A stretch of DNA of 64,000 bases from Apiospora phragmitis (Eukaryota; Ascomycota; Sordariomycetes; Amphisphaeriales; Apiosporaceae): positions 1,922,001 to 1,986,000 of the forward strand of contig JAQQWL010000007.1 in the NCBI GenBank assembly GCA_038363925.1, written 5' to 3'. Made by a program: the position numbers and the translations under genes. The notes below the pieces were generated by a model. The model saw nothing but the letters and a program-made list of their open reading frames with translations, did no database searches and was not told where the DNA came from. Below are positions 1 through 10,820 of this stretch, one piece after another. Position 1 is the first letter of the stretch; each line of letters starts with the position of its first letter.

Positions 1-1363
1 ATGGATCCCTTGGCAAAGTGGCTCTCGCATCTCCTTTTCTCTAGTATATAGTTGCCCCGATACTTTCTGTGAGATTCACGATGCGCGAGATAGTAGGTAG
101 TAGGGTTGTTCTGACCCGGATCTGCCAGCGGTTTTTACGGATGCGTTTCCAACCCTGTTTGTTCTCCAGTTTGTCTCCAGTTCCAACTTCATGGAGTCGC
201 ATGGGCACTGCTGATCTGGCCTGGAGACACCCATCGTACCAAAAGCTTGGCCTTCTTCCAAATCGGACCACCTATCAAGCTATGTTCGTCTGTTCTTCTC
301 GTGCTTGGCACTTTGTACCTTGCATGCAATTCCGTTGCATGCGACCAACCACTACCACCATGGGGTGCGACCAACAGCAAAGGGGAGGGTTTACCTATCA
401 TTCTGCCCACCTGTATGTACGTTGTGGTCACTCAGGCCGTTTCGAGCACCCCAGGCACCAGGCCCGATTCACCTGAAGAAGCGTCTTCTGGCGCCTTTAG
501 AACGACTGGGCAAATAACATCCCCATTGGCGGTTATACCCCAGCGACCCTGGTCGTCGTGATTTTAGATGGCGCCGTTTTTTTTCTCGACCGGATCCCAA
601 CGCCCGAAGCTAAGTGGTCGTAGATCCCCCTGATTAATTCCAGGGCAAAGTGACCTGGCTCATACACCCAAATTCGCCCTGATACACATGTCTCTGTTGT
701 TCTGCCGATGCAGGTACCTGCTGTACGCCAAGCACACACCACCGGATTGGTCTGGCCAGCATGCCCATTCCCTACCACGGCAGACCAATGACACGGCTTC
801 GCTGGAGTCGTGGAATGGAGAAGAGGAGGCTGTGGAGGGTGTGTCGACAACAATCGCCAGGTATCGCAAGCTATTCGATACCCACTTGGGGTCCATGGCT
901 GGCCAGTCCCTTGAGTCTCTCCAGGCTTTATTAATCTTGTTAATCCCTTCTGAGGTGTGGTGTATAACATCCGACTCTCCTCCCGCCTCCCTTCCTTTCC
1001 CCAGTCTGTGGATTCGTCTCGCACTTGAAGCAAACCTGTTCGCCTTTCTTTGACGGAAGCGCTCGTCCACTCATTGTCCGGTGATATCTCTCACCAAGTC
1101 GCTCATTACCATCTCACCTTCGCCATACGACTGCTTCATTGTTTGTTGCAGCTGTCCATCTGAATTGCCACTTTCATTTCACCCACCACTCTTGCTTGTT
1201 GACCTCGATCGTCAAAGATAAAACCCCGGCCTCGCTTACGACGTTGGACAGCTGTTTCGGAAAGAGTCTACCTCGCCAGTTTCAAGACACAAAGCACTTT
1301 GTTTGAAGGGATTATCGAGAACACAAACAGACGTTGAAACACCGCAACTAGTTTCTACTCAAG
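1..1363. other. Intergenic region upstream of the TOS1-like gene
   Basis: No reading frame here shows a recognisable protein, splice structure or codon pattern like the neighbouring genes. The open frames overlap each other on both strands and mostly begin at non-ATG codons. The last 150 or so bases are C/T- and A-rich, as expected for a fungal 5' leader running into the ATG at 1364. Nothing else is visible. Confidence 0.5.
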
Positions 1364-2833
1364 ATGAAGTACTCCATGGTTTTCGCCGCCGCCGCGGCTA
1401 CAGTGGTTTCTGCTGGAAACACCGGAAAGTGTAACGACGAAGGTGGTAACTTCTTCTGCACGGCTGTCAAGGCTCTGCAGTATGATGGTCTAGATGTTGC
1501 TGGTAAATACAAGGCTGTCACTTCCATGGGCGCCGATGGATCGTGCAACTTTGCGGACGTTGCCTTTTCAGGTCCTATCGCCCCTTTCGATGAAGACGTA
1601 AGCAAACAACCATCACATCGAAGCGCACAGTACTGACTTTGCCCGTAGCTTTCTATCCACGTGCGTGGACCTGCTACCATAGAAAAGGCGGCTGTTTACA
1701 TCCCCAAGACAAACTCGAAGAGAGACGCACCCGTGCCTCACTCCAAGCGCCACGGCCACCAGCACCTCCACAAGAGGTTCCATGAGCACCAGCATGAGGA
1801 GCGTGCCGTCGGCGACGTTGTCCACGCAAAGATTGACGGTCAAGATGTGACCTGGACCAACACCTACGATGGATCGGGTGCGGCGTCTACCCCCGGCCGC
1901 TGCCCCGGCCGCACCCGCGGCAAAGGCACCTGAAGTCAATGTCGCATCAAACTTCGTCAAGTCAGAAAAGGTGGCTTCGGCCCCCAAGGCGGCGGGTTCG
2001 TACCCGCGACATCCCCTAAGGCGTCCAGCACCTCCAACGTGCCTGTGGGTGACTACGCACGTGTTGGGTACTACGATGCCCTGTCCGGCGAGGCAACTGG
2101 TATCACTTTCTTGGGCAACTACGGTGGCTCAGGATCCGGTACTTGGGACAAGTAAGCAACTCCTTTTCCAAATGCTGCTTTCATGTCGTCTAACCTAATC
2201 TCTCTGCAGGACCTGGGGAAACTCTCTGTCGTACCTTAACGAGGACGGCACTGGAGGTGCATCGTCTCCTACTGTGCTCAAGAACGGCCTGGTCCCTGAT
2301 GCCAAGGAGATTGCTATCTTCTCCGACAAGCCTTGCACGGACAAGGATGCTTCTTGCGGCTTCTACCGCCCGGAACTGTTGCCTACGAGGGTTTCAAGGG
2401 CGCGGACAAGGTCTTCACCTTCAAAGTTACCATGCCATCGAATGGAAAGAAGGGCTGGAACGAGGACATGCCCGCCATCTGGTTGCTGAACGGGAAGGTC
2501 CCGCGCACAGGCCAGTACAGCGACTGCTCTTGCTGGAAGTCCGGCTGCGGCGAGTTCGACGTCATTGAGGTTCTGGCTTCCGGTGACACCAAGTGCAAGT
2601 CTACCTTCCACTACACCAACTCCATTGGCAACTCGGACTATCTCCAACGCCCCACCCTCGGCTACGTCAACTACGCCGTCATCTTCTCCAAGGCTCACGC
2701 CAGCGCCTCGATCAAGATTCTGGCCGACGACTTCGACCATTCCGCCGGCCTCACCGCCGACCAGGTCGAAGCCATGATTGTCGATGACGCCAAGAACCCT
2801 GGCGGCGTCAGCAAGATGGCCATCCCCGTTTAA
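1364..2833 (+). CDS. TOS1: TOS1-like cell-wall protein, reading frame broken three times
   Basis: Three exons: 1364-1597, 1649-2151 and 2210-2833, with introns 1598-1648 and 2152-2209 (GTAAGC donors). Frame-corrected length is about 453 residues. A signal peptide (MKYSMVF followed by an Ala run) leads into a Cys-containing N-terminal domain ending FSGPIAPFDED. A His/Lys-rich and then Ala/Pro-rich linker follows, then the C-terminal TOS1-type domain (YYDALSGEATGITFLGNYGG, MPAIWLLNGKVPRT, CSCWKSGCGEFDVIEVL). This order matches yeast Tos1/YJL171C (DUF2403 plus DUF2401), a secreted, wall-associated, putative beta-glucan-active protein. The frame changes at the C run 1890-1894 (one extra base), between about 1936 and 1990 (one base short; an A run lies at 1966-1969) and at 2369-2371 (one base short). 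With these, exon lengths sum to a multiple of three. Family call is firm; whether the copy is functional depends on those three bases. Confidence 0.85.
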
Positions 2834-3374
2834 GGGGCTGAGGTCCGAAGAGGTTGTTGGAAAGAGGAGTGGAGCGCGTTGGATTCAGGAGGTGCAAGAA
2901 GCTATTTTTCAGAGGGGTGTTCTTTTTTTGATCTTATACAAACTTCTTGCCTATTCTTGGATATCTTGCCTATCCCCTCAAGATACCCCCCTATACATTT
3001 ACGTACGAGCGAATACATTGTGATTTCCCAAGATACCTCGGTGGTGTTGGCAGTCCCAGTCTCATGAACACTTGTGAACACATCACCATACATGTCTTTG
3101 TATTGCTGGCTAGCCTTCTTGAGGGCAGCGAGTTTGGGTGGCTTATTCATTCATAACATGCCTTACACTGCGAGTGTGCCGCTTCACTGTATTTCTGGTG
3201 GCCAGGCAAAGGTGCTGCTTTACTATAAGATCAGTGACCGACGTTTCGACTCCCTGTGCGGCCTTTTACATATATACTATTTATTGACTTGTTCTCTTCT
3301 CACTGTTTTTTTGCCTTCTCTTTTTCTAAATGTCCTCTCGCCCCGCACATAATGTCTCCCGAGAGGTTTGCTTA
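2834..3374. other. 3' flank of the TOS1-like gene
   Basis: No gene is supported. T-rich stretches (for example around 2920-2960 and 3290-3320) suit a 3' untranslated region and termination zone. It grades into the AT-rich tract that follows. Confidence 0.4.
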
Positions 3375-3715
3375 AAGTATGTAGTAAGATATATATACCT
3401 ATTACCTAGGTCTCACTTAGTACCCAGGCTATCCCGCTCCCTCTTAGTAGTATAAACACTAACCTATTAATAGAGGAACCTCGAAAATAAAGGTTCACGT
3501 AATAAAGTACTTCGTTTCTAATTAATTAATAATAATAAAATAACTAGTAATAATATAAAATACTTATAATCTATCATAAATAAAGTAATAATAATACGAG
3601 ATTTAACTTATAAAAGTCTTAATTATACCGCTATTAAATATTCTATATACATTGCTTATAGAATTATTTAATTCTTAGCTATCCTACTATCCTATCGTTA
3701 ATAATCTCCGTCGCT
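3375..3715. repeat. AT-rich, TpA-rich tract, probable RIP-degraded repeat relic
   Basis: Composition changes abruptly from mixed to overwhelmingly A/T, with dense TAATAATA- and TATAA-type strings, few CpA dinucleotides and stop codons in every frame. The neighbouring genes are GC-rich. In Pezizomycotina such tracts are usually remnants of transposons mutated by repeat-induced point mutation, which turns CpA into TpA. No terminal repeats, target-site duplication or transposase remnant can be recognised, so the parent element is unknown. A simple AT-rich spacer is the alternative. Confidence 0.55.
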
Positions 3716-3892
3716 AGTGGCGAAACATTAAGGGGTTACATGTTAAAGCACATTCTTAAGCTTTCATGCCAGGTAGTATGACATTAAGTGAGTACCTAGA
3801 ATACGTCTTCTGTAATAAACCGTGAACACCCCTATCCCCCTCCTTTAGTCAACACACAAACCTCTCGGGCTAATTTCCCCTTTTCGTGTTCC

Positions 3893-5067
3893 CTACTTCA
3901 ACCCCGCAAACGCCGGCGCCGTCTCAGCGTACCCCTTCCAAGTCGTCAGGGGGGTCCTCGACCAGGCCGTGCGTCCAGTCGAGCGAGTCCCCGCCGTAGT
4001 AGCTGAAGTCGCTCATGAGGCGCATGTTCTCGTACAGCTCCTCGGCGCCGAAGTCGGGCAGGCCGGCCCCCGTGAGGGCCGCGAGGTACGCGTCCTTGGG
4101 CAACTCGAAGTACCGAGCTTTGGTCGGGAACAGCTCCCGGAAGTCCGCGACGATCTCGTCGCCCGTCATGTACGCCGTCGCGGCGAGGAACCGCTGGCGC
4201 AGGACGGCGTCCTGGTGCAAAACCATGGCCTTGATGTACTTGCCCGTGTCGCCCGGGTGGTACATGGGGATCTGGGTCTTGCTCGGGAACGGGAGGCCCA
4301 GGTTCCACGTGTCGTCGTCGTTATCATCGGAAGACTTCCGGAAGTCGCCGCCGGGCAGGTTGCTCATGTAGAAGCCCGGCATGAAGAAGGCAGCGGGGAT
4401 TCCCAGTTCGCGAATGTATTCCTCGACCGTCGCCTTGCTGTCGAAGTTGTAGACGTGAGGTAGTGCCCCCTTGGACACTGTGGATAAAGCCAGTGTGTTA
4501 GTTGTAATGCTGGATAGACATGGCTTATTAGAGATAGGAGGAAAACTTACGTTTATTGACATTGTATAGGGAACTCCAGATCAGGAATTTTACGTCTGCT
4601 TCCTATATCATCATTCGGGGTTAGCAATGCCGATTCTGGCTTTCTACGTACTCGGCTCGGGAAAACCATCACATACTTTGGCAGCGTCAGCGAGGTTCTT
4701 GCCCTGCTGCACCTCGAGTTTGTCGTCCATTTTCTCCCAGTAGTTGGTCACGGCGAAAACGGCATATGCGCCTTTCAACGCCTCTACGATCGAAGCTTTG
4801 TCGTTCAGGATCGGCCTGGCCACTATTAGCATATATGCCTAGTCCGCAAAAGAAGAAAAAGAGAGAACAAAAGAAAAAAGCAACCCACCGAGACGACATC
4901 GACACCTTGGGCGGCGAGCTTCTTAGATGAGTCCTTGGGACATCGCGGGTGACGCCGCGGACAGACCACTCGTTCTTGAGTTTGGCGTCGTGGAGGAAGG
5001 TCTGGACGACGGACCCACCCTGGTTGCCGGTGGCCCCGAATACAGTGATGAGCTTCTTGTCAGTCAT
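3893..5067 (-). CDS. NmrA-like family NAD(P)-binding protein, with frame disturbances
   Basis: Four exons on the minus strand: 5067-4889, 4815-4677, 4602-4551 and 4477-3893; about 317 residues. The N-terminus carries the Rossmann dinucleotide motif VFGATGNQGGSV, then FAVTNYWEKMD, FLIWSSLYNVNK and IPAAFFMPGFYMSNLPGG, all typical of the atypical short-chain dehydrogenase NmrA/HSCARG family. These proteins sense NAD(P) or act as transcriptional co-regulators rather than classical oxidoreductases. Two opposite one-base shifts (C lost at 4937-4939, C gained at 4808-4809) put about 17 residues around 44-60 into a wrong frame. A third shift at the six-base G run 3949-3954 gives an early stop at 3924; in the corrected frame the tail reads WKGYAETAPAFAGLK and stops at 3893. 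The intron between exons 1 and 2 is in phase whichever frame is used, so the error is easy to miss. Confidence 0.8.
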
Positions 5068-6593
5068 TTCTTGTGAGGCTGTCGGGTTCAGTTGTTAAAG
5101 GAGTTGGTGGGATAAGATAAGTGTCGGTCAGAAATGAGTTCTGATACGATGCTGTTCCTATATCGAACTATGTCGGGTTGTGCGAAGAAGGTATTAATCA
5201 GGCTTTGCAAGTGATACGAATGGCAGTTTAAGACGAGCAGACGATGCGAGATGGTGATGATGATGATGATAATATGAAAGTGTTCAGGGCTATTTGGCCT
5301 TGTGAGTCGAGATTATACCTAATATATATGTATATCGACGTCTCAAAGAACGCTTCGACGAGGGCTATTCTACATGGTGAGGAGGCAGTTGCAGTGCTTG
5401 ATCTCGTCAGCGGATTGCTAAGATGTGAAGCTCGTTACAAACTCAAAAGCCGACATACACGGGCTGCAAGTTGCAACCAACATCCTCGTGGCGTTTCAAG
5501 CATCAATATCGTCCAAAGGTGACTGACTGACTAATGAAAGTTGCGCGGCCGCTAATAAAGCACGAAAGGGGTGCTGAAAGCAAAGAACGCGAGATGCCGC
5601 GCTACGACAGAGCGATTATTCAGCTCTCGCGGCCTAGCGATTGATTAGCAATTCATTATTGAAGATGGCCTGAACGCCAAGGCCATGTGGCTTTCGTATA
5701 ATGACAGTAACACAGAGCTACCCCCCTTTGCAATTAATTGGTCAAATAGTCTTTAATGTCAGCATGACTTGCTGCTGATCAAGGCAACTCGCAAAGAGTA
5801 GCCCTGATTGCGGGGGATGAGGCTAGAACAGTCTACGCCTACTGCTCCAGTAGGTAGATGCCTCATGGTTAAACACAGTCTCTATACTACCGGAAGGGGA
5901 GGCTGTACAGCTGAGAGGAGTCTTCTGCGGGGAGGGCGTTGACCAACCCAGCCTCTCCTGTACTTCAACTTCAAGCAAGCAAGTGGACCAGTCCCTGCCC
6001 GGAGTTTCTATCGACGTCATAAATGTCATGTCGGATAAAAATTATTTTTGTACACCGCTTCTAACGCTATAAACTCATCTGTACATAATCAGCCGTATCA
6101 AAGGATACGTGGGCCGTTGCCTGGAGAAACCACCGTCTCCTGGCCGTTGAAACGTTTACACCTCGACTCGGCCATCCTACAGAATGATTTTAATTCATAA
6201 CCAGTCAGTCAGTGGTCACCCTCGCATGTAGGTGCCCAGGTACAAAAGAAAAGCGAGCCCTCCCAACGCCGAATGCAAAAGTAAACAAGGACGAAATATT
6301 CTCATCGTCCCATCCCGTTTCGCGATCAATTTGCCAGCTTCAAGCCCTTTCAGGTATGGCGTGCGAGGAATATTGATCATCCATTTCTGACAGACCCAGG
6401 CGTACTTGGAGATAAGTTAGAAGGGGCCATAAATGGTGCACCGGATCTTCTGAAACACCCAAGCCCCCAGGTTACTGTCCTGTGCCCTATCGAGTCTGTT
6501 TTCCGAATAATAGGAATGCGTACGTTTTCGTGATGTTCTTAGCTTGTCGACGCTTTTAGGTAAAGCTACCGCAGTAAAGCCATTATCATCTTT
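5068..6593. other. Intergenic region between the NmrA-like gene and PEX13
   Basis: Holds the promoter side of the NmrA-like gene and the 3' side of PEX13. A short GAT microsatellite lies near 5251-5268. No coding region, RNA gene or repeat is recognised. Confidence 0.4.
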
Positions 6594-8049
6594 CTAAGAA
6601 TAAAACTGCGACTTCTGGAAGCCCTCGAGTGTAGCATCGCTTGGCTTGCCACCGGCTGTTGCAGGCATCGGTGCAGTAGCGCCTGATAGAGAGTTGGTGC
6701 GAGTAGTTGCAGGCTCGCTTGCGGCTGCCTTAATCGCAGCCATGGGTTGGCCCGGTCGTCTAGCAGTCTCGAGGAACGTGGCGGGCAGCCAGCCGACACG
6801 GGTGTCCCTGGACCGACATTTCCACCATTCGCTTGGGGCACCTGTTTGGGGGTCGTTCTTCGACAAGACAGCTACAAAATCGCCTTTCTTGACAGATAGG
6901 TCGGTGCCTTGCGCTCCAGTCTGTGGAGAAAAGTCGTAGAGGACGCGGCAGAATTCGAGTTGACTCGTGGCATCACTAGCAGAAGCTGTTTCCATACGCC
7001 TTCGCTCTTCCTCTTGATTAGCAGCAAAGGATCGAATCACTCTGCTCATCACATAGGGGAGGCCGAAGGCTGCAAGCAGGAAGAACATGAGGGGCTTCCG
7101 GCTGGGCTTGGGTTGTGCAGATGCGCCACCCGGAGGAGCTTTTCGACCCTCGAACCGCGCAAAGGCCGCAGGTGTGAGTGAGGTGGCATCTGCAGGTGGT
7201 GGCCGACCAGTGATCTTCGCAATAAGTGTCCTAATCCATCGCATCAAAGTAAATATGCCCATAACCGAGCCCAAAGTGTCACGCAGATTACCGAACTGCT
7301 CGGCTACTGATACCATTGCTGTGTGGGCGTTAGTGGATGATCCAATGCCGTATCAACTCCATCACCACGTACCGAAGAAACTTGAATGCGTCGCCATATA
7401 CGTGCTCTCCAGCATCTGTGCGAAGCCACCAAAGGCACCAACAACGCCCTCGAGCATCTGGAACGTCGCCATGGTACTGTTGTTGAAGGTGTTCGTGAGG
7501 CTGTTGGCGTTCGGGTCGTTCATGTTCATACCACCGCCGTACATGCCTCCGTACATGCCGCCCATACCTCCCATGCCCATGCCGCCCATGCCACCCATGC
7601 CACCCATGCCGCCATACCCTCCGTAGCCACCCATACCACCGCCGTACATGCTTGAGCCGTAGCCGCCGTATCTATTGTAGGGTGACGAGTATGCGGAGTT
7701 GTATGGAGAGCTACCTAAGCGGCTGTATGCAGAAGCGTTCTGGTTGACGGATGAGGCGAGAGAGTCTGGACGCGGGGGGATCGTGGGAAAGGAGTCTGTC
7801 GTAGTGGAAATGGAGGAGGGCGCGGATAAAGAGCTTGGAACCGCAGGCATAGAGACTCCGGATGCGGTGGGAGATGGGGCTGCCATTGTTGCTGTAGCAA
7901 TCAGCGCGATGTTCACAACCAGAAGACACATGTAGCTCGAAAGCAGATGCGCGACCGGGTTAGGTGCAATCGAGCGATGGAGGAATAATGGACCTACCGG
8001 CAGAACTTGTCGCGCCACCTCGTTCCCACGGCTTGGGGGGCGAGGCCAT
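6594..8049 (-). CDS. PEX13: Peroxin 13, peroxisomal membrane docking protein
   Basis: Three exons: 8049-7998, 7891-7373 and 7318-6594; 431 residues with no frame break. The start MASPPKPWE is the usual fungal Pex13 beginning; it is encoded by a 52-base first exon that is easily missed. An Ala/Ser/Pro-rich segment is followed by a Gly-rich block with Tyr-Gly and GMGG repeats (7540-7680), a conserved helical region, a hydrophobic segment (LMFFLLAAFGLPYVMSRVI) and a C-terminal SH3 domain (VLYDFSPQ, DLSVKKGDFVAVLS, WWKCRSRD, GWLPATFLE). Pex13 works with Pex14 and Pex17 in the docking complex that brings receptor-bound PTS1/PTS2 cargo to the peroxisome membrane; the SH3 domain binds Pex14 and Pex5. 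Confidence 0.95.
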
Positions 8050-9061
8050 TATGCGCACTGAGAATTGTTATACCGTGTTTGACCTAGCCAGATGAGATAT
8101 CGTATTGGAAGGTCGAAATCCGTGGAACGACCCAGTCTAACAGAGGTGTTTATCTGCCGGCCACCGGCCTTTGTCGCAAAGCGACCTCGCGTATTCGTGC
8201 CTGATGTCGGTAAAACCCAGCTTGCACAAAGGGATTTGCTCGATATCAACAACCAGAGAATGCAGGTGCAAGCAGAACGAAGCAAAGTCGCCTGGTCCTT
8301 CCTATATGCCTGCTAAGTCGAGGAACTAATATTTGTCGTTGGTTGAAGGTTGGGAATGTCAGTCGAAGGCCGGAGTTCCAGGTGTGGGTCAAAGGTTTAC
8401 AGAGGACGGCTAGAAGAAGTTCTGGGGTCATTGAGAGGACCCGTCATTGCGGAGTGGAGAGTTGGCCAGTGAGCGTTGGCGAGCGAGAGAGGAAGAGGCA
8501 ACTTTCCCGCCCGAGTCAGCGAGTATCAAGTCTCTCTCCCTTGTGAAAGTGCCTCGGCACTGGTATGGAATGAATGCCTTTCATTGGCAGCTACGGCTAT
8601 GGTGAGTCATGTGACTTATCGGCCTAAGATTCCCTGCGATACGTACCTACCGACACCGACACACACTTCATGTTGCACTGACACTCCTCAACTGCGTCTT
8701 CTGCCTTCAATGCTTCATCATTCTTCTTCACTCGCCCCCGGAGCTTCCAAGGTTTGTACAGGGAATATCATGCAGATCACTCAGACAAACACACTGCCGT
8801 TTTCGTATTGATTCCCAGTTCAGAAACATCATTTTCGGGACATGAAACAGAAGCACCGATGCGGCAATGACGCGTGCCTTAGGACCATAGTTGAACACCA
8901 CCCCTTGCGTTCATATCATATCGAGCATAAATCTATGAGATTCTTCGAGTAGAAATCGAGACTGATCAATGCAGCTATTTGTTACAGAAACTAACCTACA
9001 TAGTAATAGAGACGCAAAGTTGACTGGAGATATCCAAATATCCGTACCAAATACACACATT
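8050..9061. other. Intergenic region, PEX13 promoter side
   Basis: Lies between the PEX13 start and the 3' end of the permease gene. Nothing coding is recognised; open frames are short and lack plausible splice partners. Confidence 0.4.
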
Positions 9062-10762
9062 TCATCTCTTGAAATAACTCCTCTCCAAACTCCTGAGCAC
9101 AGTATACGAGACCGCTGCAAAGCAGAAAGCCAGCTCAAACCCCACGTCACCCCCGGCTTGCTCGCCGCCGCACAGCTTGCCGATGGGTCCCGTAAACCAC
9201 ACCTGCGCCATACCTAGCACGGCGCCCACAATGCCGACGCAGAACGCGGCGACGGCGGCAAACCCGGGCGGCAGGAGCCCCGGCTCGGTGTAGTCCTCGG
9301 GCCGGTAGCCGGCGTAGCCGCAGCGGAAGATGAAGTGCTCGGACAGGGAGATGCCCTCGTAGATGGCGAGCCAGTAGCCGATGAGCAGCATGAAGTTCTC
9401 GAGCCAGTTCTCGAAGTGGTCGTAGCCCGGGATGGAGATGGCCACGTAAATGCAAGTGCCCAGGAACGTCCACACGAACCGCGGCACCCGCTGCGTGCCC
9501 CGCGCCAGCACCTGCATCGAGAGCGACACCGAGTAGATGTTAGGGCAGTTGTTGGCGATGATGGAGAGCGCCAGGATTACGATGCAAAATTCGCCGAACC
9601 GGCCCAGCGGCGGCACCAGCACGGCAGCAAGCACACCGCCGACTTTCGAGTCGTTGTATGCTGCCTCATAGACAGGGTTCGAGCTAGCCGCTGTCATGAC
9701 GGCAGCACCGAGCAGCTCCGTGAAGCAGAGAGGGAAGAAGAGGCCAGCAAAGGTCCACAAAAACACAGAGGTTGACTTTGTGTTGACGGGCTGGAGACCG
9801 TGTAATCGGCCGCATACGAGGTCCAACCGGTAGCGAACCCATAGACGGACGCTGCGAAGGACAGAATGCTGCCGGCCTCAGCCGGGCCTGTCCCGAGAGG
9901 AAGGTTGCTGCTGAACTGGCCGGAATGGGCGAATTCGCCCAGCACAATAAGGAATATGATGAAGCAAGGGATCCACGACCATCGCTCGTAAAGGTGCACA
10001 ATCTTGTACCCGAAGATGCAGATGATCAGAGTAGCGACAGCTATTATCAGGATTCCAGCCCAGCCTGGGAAGTCATCATTGATGGCATGGAATAGCTGCG
10101 CGCCTACGATGACATTGACAGATGACCACCCAATACAGGCAATGATGTTGAAGCAAGCAACTGCGGTGAACGGTTAGAGGAATACCAGGTCATTGGGTGC
10201 AACATGTGTAGGCAAGACTTACTCAACTTCACACCGTAAAACCCAAAGTAGAACCGGGATAGCGCCATCTGACGAAGACCGAAACGGGGCCCGAAGGTGG
10301 AGAAGAAGCAGATGGGCAGGATCCCGAGTGCATTGATGAAGATGATTGCCAGCGCCGTCTCGACAAACCCTAGACCGAAGACGGGCTGGGACAATGCCCC
10401 GATGGCGAAGGACGACACTACCATATTGGCCGAGAGCCACTTCCCGATTTAGTTGGTTAGCAGTTAGAACATTTACAGCAGCAGGAGCACACATTTTTCA
10501 CTTACCATTGTTCCGACTTCATTCATGCTCTGTTTCGTCCGCTCATCGCTGGGCACGCGCTCAATACCTCGCTGTTCAACTCCGAATCTGGCGGCCATCT
10601 TCTGGAGTCTGGCGTACAGAGAGTCACCGGAGGTGAATTCCTCCTCGGGTATCGCATTGCCGCTGCCGACGTAGCATGTGTCGGTATCGGTCCTGTCCCG
10701 GTGTCCCTGTCACCGGTGCTTGACTTCTCGACATCATGGTTGACTTTTGTGGGGAAACCCAT
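9062..10762 (-). CDS. NCS1-family purine/cytosine permease (Fcy2-like), two frame breaks
   Basis: Exons 10762-10506, 10439-10223 and 10160-9062; about 524 residues after frame correction. The cytosolic N-terminus carries RFGVEQRGIERVPSDERT, a signature of fungal Fcy2/FcyB-type transporters. It is followed by about a dozen hydrophobic helices, including MVVSSFAIGALSQPVFGLGF, GWAGILIIAVATLIICIFGY and GWTSYAADYT. The family imports purines and cytosine through the plasma membrane in symport with protons. Frame breaks: one base missing in exon 1 (between about 10640 and 10710) and one near 9794-9796, where the frame leaves SYAADYTV and resumes at QPVNTKSTSVFLW. The three exons sum to a multiple of three only if both bases are restored. 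Substrate cannot be told from sequence alone. Confidence 0.87.
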
Positions 10763-10806
10763 GATGAGATGAGAGGAATTTGTCTTGGTGTGGTGTATAG
10801 GGCCTT

Positions 10807-10820
10807 GACCTTATAAGGTC
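10807..10820. promoter_or_regulatory. Perfect 14-bp palindrome containing a TATA-like core
   Basis: GACCTTATAAGGTC is its own reverse complement and lies about 45 bases upstream of the permease start. The centre TTATAA could serve as a TATA element for the minus-strand gene, or the palindrome could bind a dimeric regulator. Function is inferred from position only. Confidence 0.3.

Noticed and set aside
1364..2833. Calling the TOS1-like locus a pseudogene
   Set aside because: Three single-base breaks at base runs, intact splice sites and conserved motifs throughout, and the same error type in eight other genes, favour sequence error over decay.
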